A stretch of 64,000 nucleotides of DNA from positions 62,001 through 126,000 of the forward strand of contig JAKORG010000003.1 in assembly GCA_029777945.1 (NCBI GenBank), in the 5' to 3' direction. Both the position numbers and the translations under genes were made by a program. Source of the DNA: Deltaproteobacteria bacterium (lineage in GTDB: Bacteria > Desulfobacterota > Syntrophorhabdia > Syntrophorhabdales > Syntrophorhabdaceae). The notes below the pieces were generated by a model, which was not told the origin of the DNA, did no database searches, and saw only the letters and a program-made list of their open reading frames with translations. This document shows, piece after piece, positions 18,456 to 26,726 of the stretch; positions within the stretch are counted from its first letter, which is position 1; each line of letters starts with the position of its first letter.

Positions 18456-19610
18456 CTATTTTATTGATTTTTTTATTTCGTCGAAAAGGGTTAGATAACT
18501 GATACCAGTTTGATCTGCAATTTTTTTAACATCGTCAAATTCGATATGGGTTTTCAGGGGCTCTCCCTGAGAGTTATAACCGTATTTTACATGTATCGTA
18601 CCAAAGGGCGTTTGTTCTTTTTTAATTTCTCGTTTCAACACCTCCCTTGAATCCTTTCTTATTCTAATTCCAAAGGTGGTTGTCTCTGAAAAGACAGTAT
18701 TTTTAACCTTTTCAAGTTTATCATCTTTAACGAGTATTGATAGCCTTACCCCGAGCCTTCCTTTTTTCATGTAAACTGGGAAAAATACGCACTCCAGTGC
18801 ACCGGCATCCCTTATTCTCTCCACTGCTGGGGCTAAATATTCGAGATCCATATCGTCTATATCTGTCTCTATTATCCAGACCTCGTCAAAACCCTCTTTA
18901 TCTTCTAATGTGCCTATGAATATCCTTAAAATATCAGGCCTCATAGATTTATATGTGCCAACACCATACCCTATCCTTTCCACCTTCATAGGAGGTGCAG
19001 GGTGATATTTTTGTGCGTAATATCTTATTATTGTTGCACCGGTAGGTGTAGTCAGTTCAAGGGGCTCATCTAAGAAAACAATCTTAAATGGATTTAGTAT
19101 CTCAAGGGTAACAGGTGGAGGATTGGGTATGATGCCATGGGATGTTTTTATTGTTCCATTACCACAGGGTACAGGACCACAGAATACCTTTTCTATACCT
19201 AAATAATTCATACCATGGGCAACACCTATTAGATCAATGAGTGTGTCTATATTAGATAATTCGTGAAAATGAATCTCATCTGGCAAGATATTATGGATTT
19301 TTGATTCAGCATCTATCAATATACGAAGCATACCCCATGCATCCCTTTTTACGTTTCCATCTACATCTATCCCTTGTATGATTTTTTCCATCTCTTCTAT
19401 GGTAAGGTGAATATCCACATTTTTTATCTTTAAGTGGATGCCCTCTATAACACCCTGTGAAAGTAATTCAGGCTCTATATCCGGTAAGGGTAAAGGGATT
19501 TTTTTAATTGTTGTTAAGAAAGATTCAAAGGGATAACCTCCATGGATTAGGGCAGCAATCATCATATCACCGCTTAAACCGAAAACCGGGTCTATAAACA
19601 TAATTTTCAT
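18456..19610 (-). CDS. larC: Nickel-pincer cofactor cyclometallase LarC
   Basis: LarC inserts nickel into the pyridinium dithiocarboxylate mononucleotide to make the nickel-pincer cofactor of lactate racemase and relatives. The protein has the N-terminal DUF111 start (F-I-D-P-V-F-G-L-S-G-D-M), H-F-H-E-L-S-N-I-D-T-L-I-D-L, P-N-P-P-P-V-T-L-E-I-L, L-T-T-P-T-G-A-T-I-I and E-T-D-I-D-D-M. At 384 residues it is full length in one frame; some bacteria need a frameshift between LarC1 and LarC2. A TTG two codons earlier exists, but the ATG at 19610 fits the family. It follows larB by two bases. LarE and LarA are not in the window. Confidence 0.92.
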   Translation of the reverse strand: MKIMFIDPVFGLSGDMMIAALIHGGYPFESFLTTIKKIPLPLPDIEPELLSQGVIEGIHLKIKNVDIHLTIEEMEKIIQGIDVDGNVKRDAWGMLRILIDAESKIHNILPDEIHFHELSNIDTLIDLIGVAHGMNYLGIEKVFCGPVPCGNGTIKTSHGIIPNPPPVTLEILNPFKIVFLDEPLELTTPTGATIIRYYAQKYHPAPPMKVERIGYGVGTYKSMRPDILRIFIGTLEDKEGFDEVWIIETDIDDMDLEYLAPAVERIRDAGALECVFFPVYMKKGRLGVRLSILVKDDKLEKVKNTVFSETTTFGIRIRKDSREVLKREIKKEQTPFGTIHVKYGYNSQGEPLKTHIEFDDVKKIADQTGISYLTLFDEIKKSIK

Positions 19611-19612
19611 GG

Positions 19613-20356
19613 TCAAAGCCTATTTATAAGGGTAGCGAAATATGCGGCACCAAAGCCATTATCTATATTAAATACAGATATGGTGGAGCAAGAATTGAGC
19701 ATAGCAAATAAGGCGGTTAGACCACCTAAGCTTGCACCGTATCCAACACTTGTGGGCACTGCCAATACAGGGACCCCAACGAGTCCTGCTATAACAGAGG
19801 GCAGTGCACCTTCCATGCCTGCCACAGCTATTATTACCCTTGCACTTTTAATCTTGTCCATATTGCTTAAGAGTCTATGAATCCCTGCTATGCCCACATC
19901 ATAAAGCCTTTCTGTCTTGTTGCCGAAAAAGGTAGAAGTTACATATGCCTCTTCTGCCACTTTGCTATCGCTTGTTCCAGCAGAGACAATAAGGATTAGC
20001 CCCTTTCCTGTAATGGCATTGTCTTCCTTTATATAAAAGCAACCAGCCTTATCATTGAATATCCCCTTTTCGAACTTTTTACATAGGGCACTGCCTATTC
20101 TTTTACTTATCCGTGTTATTAGCACGTCTTGGTGCTGTCTTCTTAATGCCTCTGTAATTTCAATGAGTTCTTCCAATGTCTTTCCTTTTCCAAACACAAC
20201 CTCCTGTAAACCTTTTCTGATTGACCTGTGATGGTCTATTTTTGTATGTATTAAGTCTTCAAAGGGTATTTTTATTAGTCTATGGTATGCCTCTTCAGGC
20301 GAAACAGAACCTGTTCTTATCTTTTCTAATAGATCTTTTATCCCTTTCTCCAGCAT
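19613..20356 (-). CDS. larB: Nickel-pincer cofactor biosynthesis protein LarB
   Basis: LarB carboxylates and hydrolyses nicotinic acid adenine dinucleotide in the first step of nickel-pincer cofactor synthesis. The 247-residue protein has the LarB N-terminal region (G-K-G-K-T-L-E-E-L) and the PurE/AIR-carboxylase-like C-terminal domain: V-S-A-G-T-S-D, V-I-I-A-V-A-G-M-E-G-A-L-P-S-V-I-A-G-L and P-V-L-A-V-P-T-S-V-G-Y-G-A. It is sandwiched between yraN, six bases upstream, and larC, two bases downstream, at the tail of the translation-gene block, so probably cotranscribed. Confidence 0.92.
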   Translation of the reverse strand: MLEKGIKDLLEKIRTGSVSPEEAYHRLIKIPFEDLIHTKIDHHRSIRKGLQEVVFGKGKTLEELIEITEALRRQHQDVLITRISKRIGSALCKKFEKGIFNDKAGCFYIKEDNAITGKGLILIVSAGTSDSKVAEEAYVTSTFFGNKTERLYDVGIAGIHRLLSNMDKIKSARVIIAVAGMEGALPSVIAGLVGVPVLAVPTSVGYGASLGGLTALFAMLNSCSTISVFNIDNGFGAAYFATLINRL

Positions 20357-20362
20357 GACCTA

Positions 20363-20722
20363 TTAAAAATACTCCACCAAAAAGGCATTTTTTACGATCT
20401 TAATGTTATCTTTTGTTATGCCTACCACGTCAAACCGTGCCTTTTTGTTATTCAATTTATGGGATTTTAGATAATACTGGGCAGATTTTATAATATGCCT
20501 TTTCTTTGCCTCGTCTATGGCATGGAGGGGGTCACCGAATGTTTCTGTGTTTCTTTTTTTTACTTCAATAAAGACGAGATAACCTCCTTCCTCGGCTACT
20601 ATATCAATTTCTCCAAAGGGGTTTCTGTAGTTTCTTTCGATAATCTTATAACCCTTTGCTTTTAGAATGCTTGTGGCCTTATCTTCTCCTTCTTTGCCTT
20701 GTTCTCTTTTATCAGTGGTCAA
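20363..20722 (-). CDS. YraN family (UPF0102) nuclease-like protein
   Basis: A 119-residue protein with the restriction-endonuclease-like fold signature of the YraN family: G-E-x-x-A-x-x-x-L near the N-terminus, R-N-Y-R-N-P-F-G-E-I-D-I-V-A-E and V-F-I-E-V-K-K-R, which together give the E...D...ExK active-site pattern. The cellular role is not settled. The gene overlaps rnhB by 11 bases and is often found next to rnhB in bacteria, which supports the call. Confidence 0.9.
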   Translation of the reverse strand: MTTDKREQGKEGEDKATSILKAKGYKIIERNYRNPFGEIDIVAEEGGYLVFIEVKKRNTETFGDPLHAIDEAKKRHIIKSAQYYLKSHKLNNKKARFDVVGITKDNIKIVKNAFLVEYF

Positions 20723-21296
20723 TGTATTCTTTTACTCCTCTATAGGTTTTTCTGTGGATAGGTGTTATACCAAACCTTTCTATGGCCTGCCTGTGCTCCC
20801 TTGTGGGGTATCCTTTATTTTCTTTAAAATTATACTGAGGATATGTATCGTGATAGCCATCCATAATCTTGTCCCTTATAACCTTTGCGATTATAGAGGC
20901 GCAGGCAATAAAAAAACATTTTCTGTCACCCTTTATGATGGGTTTTGCCTGATAAAAACCTCTTATACTGTTATTTCCGTCAATGAGTATCAAATCAGGT
21001 TGGACTTTGGCATCTTTTAATGCCCTCTCCATAGAGAGTAAGCTTGCCTTAAGGATATTCATCTTTTCTATTTCTTTGTTGTCTGCAATGCCTATTCCAA
21101 TAGCGTATGCGTTTTCTTTAATCCATTGAAAAAGCTCTTCCCTTGTGTTTTTGTCCAATAATTTTGAGTCATTTACCCCGCAGGCCTGTTCAGGCACCTT
21201 ATCCCACACCACACAGGATGAGACCACAGGACCTGCAAGTGGCCCCCTTCCTGCCTCATCTATGCCAGCAATAAGACCTTTTAGGTGACAACCCAT
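20712..21296 (-). CDS. rnhB: Ribonuclease HII
   Basis: RNase HII cuts RNA in RNA-DNA hybrids and removes single ribonucleotides from DNA. The 194-residue protein has all family signatures: G-I-D-E-A-G-R-G-P-L-A-G-P-V-V with the first catalytic Asp-Glu pair, V-N-D-S-K, I-D-G-N and A-S-I-I-A-K-V-x-R-D. Its start ATG shares one base with the rplS stop (TGATG), so it is translationally coupled to rplS. It overlaps yraN downstream. Confidence 0.95.
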   Translation of the reverse strand: MGCHLKGLIAGIDEAGRGPLAGPVVSSCVVWDKVPEQACGVNDSKLLDKNTREELFQWIKENAYAIGIGIADNKEIEKMNILKASLLSMERALKDAKVQPDLILIDGNNSIRGFYQAKPIIKGDRKCFFIACASIIAKVIRDKIMDGYHDTYPQYNFKENKGYPTREHRQAIERFGITPIHRKTYRGVKEYIDH

Positions 21297-21643
21297 CAGT
21301 CTCTTTTCTCTTTTAGTTTTGCTGCCTTTCCTTTTAGTTCCCTTAAATAGTAGAGCTTAGACCTTCTAACCTTGCTCTTTCCAACGATCTCTATCTTTTC
21401 TATAAGGGGTGAGTGTACGGGAAAAGTCTTTTCTATGCCTACACCGTATGAAACCTTTCTCACAGTAAAGGTTGCCCTTGTGTTTCCTCCCCTTTTTCTT
21501 ATCACAACCCCTTCAAACATCTGAATCCGCTCTTTATCACCCTCGAATATCTTTGTATAAACCCTTACATTATTGCCCACATTCACTTCTGGAAGGTCAA
21601 GCCTCATATGCTCTTTTTCTATCAAGTCAATTACTTCGTTCAT
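21296..21643 (-). CDS. rplS: 50S ribosomal protein bL19
   Basis: A 115-residue bL19 at the 30S-50S interface. Motifs: [39 protein letters not shown] and [11 protein letters not shown]. It lies in the conserved trmD-rplS neighbourhood, with the RNA methyltransferase gene inserted between and overlapping its start by 17 bases. Confidence 0.97.
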   Translation of the reverse strand: MNEVIDLIEKEHMRLDLPEVNVGNNVRVYTKIFEGDKERIQMFEGVVIRKRGGNTRATFTVRKVSYGVGIEKTFPVHSPLIEKIEIVGKSKVRRSKLYYLRELKGKAAKLKEKRD

Positions 21644-22208
21644 CTTTGCCTCCTCTTATTCCAAAAATTCTGTCGAGTATTATACCAATTGCAACCCTTA
21701 GGGAGAGGTGATTGTAATGAGAAATTCCCTTTATGGGTTCCAGCATTTTGTCGCATATGTCAATGGTTTCATCTGTTAAACCCCAACCTGTTCCGAAAAG
21801 CAAGAGGGTATTTATATCGTCTTTGTAGACAATGGACCTTAGCTCGTCGTATCCCAATGTTTTATGAGGTCTATCCTTTGATGATGTCCCTATTAACATC
21901 GTATTTTTTTCTTTTTTTACCTCCTTAATTAACCCTTCAAGGCTTTCTTTCATAACAATTTTACTCAATGCCGATGACCTTAAAGGGTTGTAGTCAGCAC
22001 CGTATCCATACCGCCAATGTTCGATAAGTCTTTCCATAATCATCCTCTGTTTTGAAAGAGGAGTAACAATATAGCATATTTTAATACCAAAAGTCATGCA
22101 ACTTCTTGCAATATCATGAAGCTCTAAGCTGTTTATACTCGTAGCCACGATTTCTCTATGTTTGTTGTAAACGGGGTAGTGGATTACAGCAATGTTTAAG
22201 TTATTCAG
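21627..22208 (-). CDS. RNA methyltransferase (COG4752 family, SPOUT type)
   Basis: A SPOUT-fold protein typically found between trmD and rplS. It has [24 protein letters not shown], the cofactor knot segment [10 protein letters not shown] and Y-N-H-L-S-L-R-V-A-x-x-I-I-L-D-R. The conventional start is a GTG at 22148, but the frame continues upstream with [12 protein letters not shown], which matches the family N-terminus ([10 protein letters not shown]). The only start-like codon before the upstream stop is CTG at 22208, close behind GGAGGAG; I use it. The nucleotide target is unknown. Confidence 0.8.
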   Translation of the reverse strand: MNNLNIAVIHYPVYNKHREIVATSINSLELHDIARSCMTFGIKICYIVTPLSKQRMIMERLIEHWRYGYGADYNPLRSSALSKIVMKESLEGLIKEVKKEKNTMLIGTSSKDRPHKTLGYDELRSIVYKDDINTLLLFGTGWGLTDETIDICDKMLEPIKGISHYNHLSLRVAIGIILDRIFGIRGGKDERSN

Positions 22209-22935
22209 TTAACTCCTCCATAATCTCTTTTATAAAGAACTGGTCTTCCCTTGTGGGATTAAAACTTTCCATAAGATCAGGTCTTCTCATTATGGTCTTT
22301 TTTATGGATTCTTTCCTTCTCCATTTCCTTATCTCCTCATGGTTGCCAGAAAGTAAAACCTTTGGCACTGTCATATCCATAAAGACCTCTGGTCTTGTAT
22401 ATTGTGGGTATTCAAGAAGGGGCTCCTCTAAGCTTTCGTTTGTAATTGAATCTTTACTACCTAAAACACCGGGGATGTGCCTTGAGATGGTATCTATCAA
22501 AACAAGGGCAGGTATTTCACCGCCTGAGAGCACATAATCACCTATGGATATCTCTTCGTCTACAAGATTTGTGATCCTTTCGTCAATGCCTTCATATCTT
22601 CCGCAGATAAGACAGAGATGGGTTTTTTTAGAAAGCCTTCTGGCATCTTTCTGGCTAAAAATCTTGCCTTGAGGTGTAAGGAGTATATAATAAGGTTTAT
22701 CGAAATTTTTTTCTATATTGAGCATTGCATTATAAATAGGTTCGATCTTCATTATCATGCCGGGGCCACCGCCGTATGGGGTATCATCGCATGTTTTATG
22801 GGCATCTGTGGCAAAATCCCTTATATTTACTATATTAAAGGATATTAAATTTTTTTCTTGGGCCTTTTTAAGGATACTTTCTTTAAGAGGTGAATCGAAT
22901 ATGCCTGGAAAAAGGGTAAGGACAGTAAAGATCAT
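22201..22935 (-). CDS. trmD: tRNA (guanine-N1)-methyltransferase TrmD
   Basis: TrmD makes m1G37 in tRNAs that read codons starting with C or G and protects the reading frame. The 244-residue protein has the trefoil-knot SAM site: P-Y-G-G-G-P-G-M-I-M, L-I-C-G-R-Y-E-G-I-D-E-R, I-S-I-G-D-Y-V-L-S-G-G-E-I-P-A and P-Q-Y-T-R-P. It overlaps rimM upstream by four bases (ATGA-type) and the COG4752 gene downstream, in the ffh-rpsP-rimM-trmD-rplS operon. Confidence 0.97.
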   Translation of the reverse strand: MIFTVLTLFPGIFDSPLKESILKKAQEKNLISFNIVNIRDFATDAHKTCDDTPYGGGPGMIMKIEPIYNAMLNIEKNFDKPYYILLTPQGKIFSQKDARRLSKKTHLCLICGRYEGIDERITNLVDEEISIGDYVLSGGEIPALVLIDTISRHIPGVLGSKDSITNESLEEPLLEYPQYTRPEVFMDMTVPKVLLSGNHEEIRKWRRKESIKKTIMRRPDLMESFNPTREDQFFIKEIMEELTE

Positions 22936-23429
22936 GCAAGGAAATCTTCCCCTTCCACCTTTATTTCAGATGCATCTAAGTCTATGGATTTTATGTATAT
23001 ATCTACCATGGGAATAAGTATCTCTTTCTTTTCTCCTATGACGAGTATGTCGTTTGCCTTTGTGTGAATAATGTTTTCAACTTTACCTAAGATATCTCCT
23101 TTTTTGTCTATTACATTTAATCCTATTAATTGAAAATCATAATACTCATCAGCCTCAAGGGAAGGAAGGTCTTCTTCCTTCACAAACAATTCTTTATTTG
23201 TGAAGGAAGCCACCCCCTCAATGGTATTATAACCTTGAAATTTTATGTAATAAAAACCCTTTTGTCCTCTAATACGCTCCGGTTTAATCTCTACCCATTC
23301 TTCTTGCTGTTTTATCAGAAAAGTATTGTAATCGTATAATCCTTTTGAAACCTCGTTATAGTATAAAAACTTTACCTCTCCTTTTAAACCATGGGTAGAG
23401 ACAATCCTTCCAATGGATACGTATTTCAT
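22932..23429 (-). CDS. rimM: Ribosome maturation factor RimM
   Basis: RimM assists 30S head assembly and binds uS19. It begins I-G-R-I-V-S-T-H-G-L-K-G-E-V-K and ends with the PRC-barrel domain (E-Y-Y-D-F-Q-L-I-G-L-N-V, then I-L-I-P-M-V-D-I-Y-I-K-S-I-D). The length of 165 residues is typical. The start shares one base with the stop of the KH-protein gene and the end overlaps trmD by four bases. Confidence 0.95.
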   Translation of the reverse strand: MKYVSIGRIVSTHGLKGEVKFLYYNEVSKGLYDYNTFLIKQQEEWVEIKPERIRGQKGFYYIKFQGYNTIEGVASFTNKELFVKEEDLPSLEADEYYDFQLIGLNVIDKKGDILGKVENIIHTKANDILVIGEKKEILIPMVDIYIKSIDLDASEIKVEGEDFLA

Positions 23430-23662
23430 TATTCGATGATTTCAAGGACCGCCCTTTTCTTTGCCTTTGTTGATGCTGCACTTAATATTGTCCTCATGGC
23501 ACGGGCAGTTCTACCCTGTTTGCCAATTACTTTGCCAAGGTCATCCTTGGCCACATTTAATTCGATAACAGATATTTTTTCTCCCTCGATCTCTGTAACC
23601 TTCACCTGGTCGGGATTGTCAACCAAAGCCTTTGCAATAAACTCGATTAAGTCTCTTAACAT
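23429..23662 (-). CDS. khpA: KH-domain RNA-binding protein (KhpA/YlqC)
   Basis: A 77-residue single KH domain protein with the loop [16 protein letters not shown] that contacts RNA. It sits between rpsP and rimM, the usual position of khpA. It binds RNA, usually as a dimer or with KhpB/Jag, and affects cell-envelope growth in Gram-positives; the role in this organism is unknown. Confidence 0.92.
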   Translation of the reverse strand: MLRDLIEFIAKALVDNPDQVKVTEIEGEKISVIELNVAKDDLGKVIGKQGRTARAMRTILSAASTKAKKRAVLEIIE

Positions 23663-23678
23663 GTTCTACCTCCGAAAT

Positions 23679-23936
23679 TTATAATGTTAGTTCGTTTAAA
23701 ATCCCTTGTTTTTTAAATATGTTTTCTACCGTTTTTGTTGGTTTTGCACCTTTTTTGTACCATTCTTTAATCTTTTCCTTATCAAGGTTGATTACTGCCG
23801 GTTCCCTTAAGGGGTCATATGTTCCAACCTTTTCAATAAACCTACCATTTCTTGGATAGATGCTTTCTGCAACAACAATCCTGTAATAAGGTTTCTTTTT
23901 TGTGCCATAACGGGCAAGTCTAAATCTAACAGCCAA
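23679..23936 (-). CDS. rpsP: 30S ribosomal protein bS16
   Basis: An 85-residue bS16: A-V-R-F-R-L-A-R-Y-G-T-K-K-K-P-Y-Y-R-I-V-V, then R-N-G-R-F-I-E-K-V-G-T-Y-D-P and the W-Y-K-K-G-A-K-P-T segment. A GTG at 23945 gives three extra residues but sits inside the GGAGG ribosome binding site; the TTG at 23936 has the ideal eight-base spacing and yields the standard (M)AVR start, so it is chosen. It follows ffh closely. Confidence 0.95.
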   Translation of the reverse strand: MAVRFRLARYGTKKKPYYRIVVAESIYPRNGRFIEKVGTYDPLREPAVINLDKEKIKEWYKKGAKPTKTVENIFKKQGILNELTL

Positions 23937-23948
23937 TCCTTTCACCTC

Positions 23949-25280
23949 CTATCTAAATAATAGTTGCTTTGGTAGACCTTTCATGCCACCTTTTGAAAAT
24001 TTTTTAATCATCTTTTTTGCCTCTGCATATTTTCTTAAAAGTTCGTTTACGTCCTGAACCTTTGTTCCGCTTCCTTTTGAAATCCTGAGCCTCCTGCTTC
24101 CATCTATGATATGGGGATATAGCCTTTCTTTTTTTGTCATGGAATTTATGATTGCCTCCATCTTTTTTATATCCTTCTCCGCTTCTGTAAAGTTTATTGC
24201 ACCTTTTAATTTGTTTAATCCTGGAAACATACTTATTATAGATTCCAGTGAACCCAGTTTTTTCATCTGCTTTATTTGCTCTCTAAAATCCTCAAGGGTA
24301 AATTCATCCTTTCTAATCTTTTTTTCAAGCTCTAAAGCCTTTTTTTCGTCGAATACCTCTTGGGCCTTTTCTACAAGGGACAACACATCGCCCATGCCGA
24401 GAATGCGCGATGCCATCCTTTCGGGGTGAAAAGGCTCTATGGCATCTAACTTTTCACCTATACCTACAAGTTTTATGGGTCTACCGGTTACTGCCCTTAT
24501 AGACAAGGCAGCACCGCCTCTTGTATCACCATCGAGTTTTGTGAGTATTAGCCCATCTATGCCGAGCCTTTCATGGAATGTCTTTGCTATACTTACGGCA
24601 TCCTGACCTGTCATGGCATCTATAACGAGTAATGTCTCTTTTGGATTAAGGATTTTTTTTTGATTTACAAGCTCTTCTATCATCTCTTCGTTAATATGGA
24701 GCCTTCCCGCTGTGTCTACTATTAAGGTATCAAGACCATTTTTCGCAGCAAATGCCTTTGCCTCTATGCATATGGTGACTGGATCTTTAATATTATCCAC
24801 GGAAAACGTGGGTATGTTTATCTGGCTGCCTATCTTTTTTAACTGGTCTATGGCTGCAGGCCTGTATATATCCGATGGGACGAGAAGGGGTTTTCTGCCT
24901 TTTTTTCTTAAAAAAAGTGCAAGTTTACCCGCTGTTGTTGTCTTTCCTGAGCCTTGAAGGCCTACCAATAAGATGGAGACAGGGGGAGGGCCAGATATAC
25001 TTAACGGCACATTGGTCTTGCCTAAAAGCTCGCATAGTTCGTCATAGACTATTTTAACAAACTGTTGGCCAGGGGTTATGCTGGTTAAGACCTCTTTCCC
25101 TAAGGCCTTTTCTTTTATTTTTTCGAGGAAATCTTTTGCTACCTTATAGTTTACGTCTGCTTCGAGTAGAGCTATTCGAACTTCCCTTAAGGAATCCTTT
25201 ATGTTGTCTTCAGTTAACTTACCGTAACCCCTCAGTTTTTTAAATGTTTCTTCTAATCTTTCCTGTAGTCTTTCAAACAT
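23949..25280 (-). CDS. ffh: Signal recognition particle protein Ffh
   Basis: Ffh with 4.5S RNA targets inner-membrane proteins to FtsY. It has the N domain (residues 1-90), the GTPase G domain with G-L-Q-G-S-G-K-T-T-T, D-T-A-G-R and T-K-L-D-G-D-T-R-G-G, and the methionine-rich M domain with S-M-T-K-K-E-R and S-R-R-L-R-I-S-K-G-S-G. The last part binds SRP RNA. Normal length of 443 residues. First gene of the minus-strand translation block. The SRP RNA gene itself was not found here. Confidence 0.97.
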   Translation of the reverse strand: MFERLQERLEETFKKLRGYGKLTEDNIKDSLREVRIALLEADVNYKVAKDFLEKIKEKALGKEVLTSITPGQQFVKIVYDELCELLGKTNVPLSISGPPPVSILLVGLQGSGKTTTAGKLALFLRKKGRKPLLVPSDIYRPAAIDQLKKIGSQINIPTFSVDNIKDPVTICIEAKAFAAKNGLDTLIVDTAGRLHINEEMIEELVNQKKILNPKETLLVIDAMTGQDAVSIAKTFHERLGIDGLILTKLDGDTRGGAALSIRAVTGRPIKLVGIGEKLDAIEPFHPERMASRILGMGDVLSLVEKAQEVFDEKKALELEKKIRKDEFTLEDFREQIKQMKKLGSLESIISMFPGLNKLKGAINFTEAEKDIKKMEAIINSMTKKERLYPHIIDGSRRLRISKGSGTKVQDVNELLRKYAEAKKMIKKFSKGGMKGLPKQLLFR

Positions 25281-25333
25281 ATCTTATTAAGATAATGGAA
25301 AAATCAAATATAGTCAATGATAATCAATTTAAA

Positions 25334-25678
25334 TTACTTTTTTATAAGCTCCGCATTTACTTCTGTCCCGAAGTGATCCTCAAGGTCTTTATTTAATTTT
25401 TCAAAATCTTCTATTTTATCAAATTCTATTACAAGCTCTCTATCGTCTAAGACCTTTATCTTTCCGTATTTTTTTACAATCTCCGTTACCTTTGTCGGGT
25501 CTACTGTAACCCACCCTTTCATCCTTTTAATAAGTTCTTCTCCGTTAAAAGCCCTTTCTATAGTAAGTTCCACCTTCCTCATCTTTGCCTCCCATCCGAT
25601 GAGGCTAGGCTGAACGATGATGGGCGTCACAGGATCGTGCATGGCTGCACATCTAAACCACAACTTTGCCCTGATCAT
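25334..25678 (-). CDS. Small hypothetical protein with two possible starts
   Basis: An unknown alpha/beta protein. The C-terminal 82 residues (from the ATG at 25582, K-V-E-L-T-I-E-R-A-F-N-G-E-E-L onward) are hydrophilic and end in an acidic, helix-rich tail. That ATG has a GGGAGG ribosome binding site. The frame stays open to an ATG at 25678, which also has a good site (AGGGGTGA) and would add 32 residues containing W-F-R-C-A-A-M-H-D-P. The stretch between the two starts is visibly more GC-rich and forms hairpins, so it may instead be a structured leader. Function unknown. Confidence 0.6.
   Translation of the reverse strand: MIRAKLWFRCAAMHDPVTPIIVQPSLIGWEAKMRKVELTIERAFNGEELIKRMKGWVTVDPTKVTEIVKKYGKIKVLDDRELVIEFDKIEDFEKLNKDLEDHFGTEVNAELIKK
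25587..25605 (-). promoter_or_regulatory. Hairpin covering an internal ribosome binding site
   Basis: On the minus strand GCCTC and GAGGC form a 5-base-pair stem around a 9-base loop; the right arm contains most of the GGGAGG site used by the ATG at 25582. A second hairpin, GTGCA-loop-TGCAC, lies at 25637-25650. Together they could gate translation of the shorter form. No known riboswitch class was recognised. Confidence 0.35.
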
Positions 25679-25903
25679 AAAATCACCCCTTTTTGTTGAA
25701 TTTCAGAAATTTTATCAATACTTGAGTATATGGGCAAGAGAAAAATATTATATGAAAATTTATAAGACAATGAGGGGTTTTTAAATCTCAGGATGATTTT
25801 ATTTTAGTTAGAAATCAGAAATATTTTTGAGTTTGAAATTTTTAAAATAAAAAATTGATTCATTATTATAACTACAAAAATGTTTTCATAAATGTTATTA
25901 ATA

Positions 25904-25933
25904 TTGACAAAGATATAAAAGATTTTATATAAT
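25904..25933 (+). promoter_or_regulatory. Promoter of the IclR-family gene
   Basis: TTGACA (25904-25909), an 18-base spacer and TATAAT (25928-25933) are both consensus boxes. The expected transcription start is only about ten bases before the ATG at 25951, so the mRNA leader is nearly absent. Confidence 0.7.
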
Positions 25934-25934
25934 G

Positions 25935-25948
25935 TTCACGATAGTGAA
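25935..25948. promoter_or_regulatory. Palindromic operator candidate for the IclR-family regulator
   Basis: TTCAC-GATA-GTGAA lies between the -10 box and the start codon. A regulator binding here would block its own transcription start. Autoregulation is common among IclR proteins, but the binding sequence is inferred. Confidence 0.45.
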
Positions 25949-25950
25949 TT

Positions 25951-26715
25951 ATGTATAATGCACCTGTCATAAAGAAGGCCCTTGATGTTATAAGGTTAAT
26001 GGTTGATGATTTTAGTCCTGTCAGTGTAACAGAAATATCAAAGCGCCTTTCCATAAGCAAAAGCACTGTTTTTGGTATACTTAAGGCCCTTGAAGAAGAA
26101 AGACTCATTATAAAAGACAATACCAGCAAAAAATATTTAATAGGTCCTGGTTTATTTGAACTTTCTAAAAAGGTATTTAAGGGTGGTGAATTAACAACCA
26201 TTGCAAGGCCATACCTTGAAAGGCTTGTAAAAGAGGTGGATGAAACGGTATTTTTATGTACCAGGTCTAATGATAAAATAGAAACTATTGATGTTGTTGA
26301 GGCAAAAAAGGCAGTTAAGATATCTGTCCCAGTGGGAACAAAGATGCCTATTACAGCTTCTGTCCTTTGTAAGATATTCCTGTCTCCATTGAAAAATGAT
26401 GAGATTAGAGAATTTTTATCAAAGAAGGGTTTGAGAAAATACACGGAGAATAGCATCACCGATATTGACAGGTTTATAGAAGAGATTGAGAAGACAAGGA
26501 AGTTAGGATATAGCCTTGATCTGGAAGAATTTTTAAAAGGAGTGAGGGCACTGGCTACCCTTTTAAGTTATCCTGATGGAGCTTTAGCAGGTGCCATATG
26601 TATTCTCGGATTTACAAGTTCTTTCAAGGATGAAAAGATCCCTTTTATGATAGAAAAACTAAAAGAAGCCACCTTTCTTATTAATGAAAGGTTGAAATTG
26701 CTTAATATCAGATAA
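25951..26715 (+). CDS. IclR-family transcriptional regulator
   Basis: A 254-residue regulator. The N-terminal winged helix (residues 1-65) includes V-T-E-I-S-K-R-L-S-I-S-K-S-T-V-F-G-I-L-K-A-L. The C-terminal effector domain has V-G-T-K-M-P-I-T-A-S and G-Y-S-L-D-L-E-E-F-L-K-G-V-R-A-L-A, where the usual motif is G-Y-(A/S)-x-D-x-E-E. The effector is likely a small carboxylic or aromatic compound, unknown here. It has a consensus promoter and a possible self-operator immediately upstream and no ribosome binding site, so translation may be near-leaderless. The adjacent lipoprotein gene starts 11 bases on. Confidence 0.92.
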   Translation: MYNAPVIKKALDVIRLMVDDFSPVSVTEISKRLSISKSTVFGILKALEEERLIIKDNTSKKYLIGPGLFELSKKVFKGGELTTIARPYLERLVKEVDETVFLCTRSNDKIETIDVVEAKKAVKISVPVGTKMPITASVLCKIFLSPLKNDEIREFLSKKGLRKYTENSITDIDRFIEEIEKTRKLGYSLDLEEFLKGVRALATLLSYPDGALAGAICILGFTSSFKDEKIPFMIEKLKEATFLINERLKLLNIR

Positions 26716-26726
26716 TATTTTAATTG

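Noticed and set aside
18456-19610. A programmed frameshift in larC
   Set aside because: LarC is split in some bacteria, but here it runs in one uninterrupted frame.
25583-25678. A cyclic-di-GMP (GEMM) riboswitch upstream of the small unknown gene
   Set aside because: An AGGGCAAA segment is present on the minus strand, but the following tetraloop stem and the GACGCAAAGCC segment needed for the class are absent.
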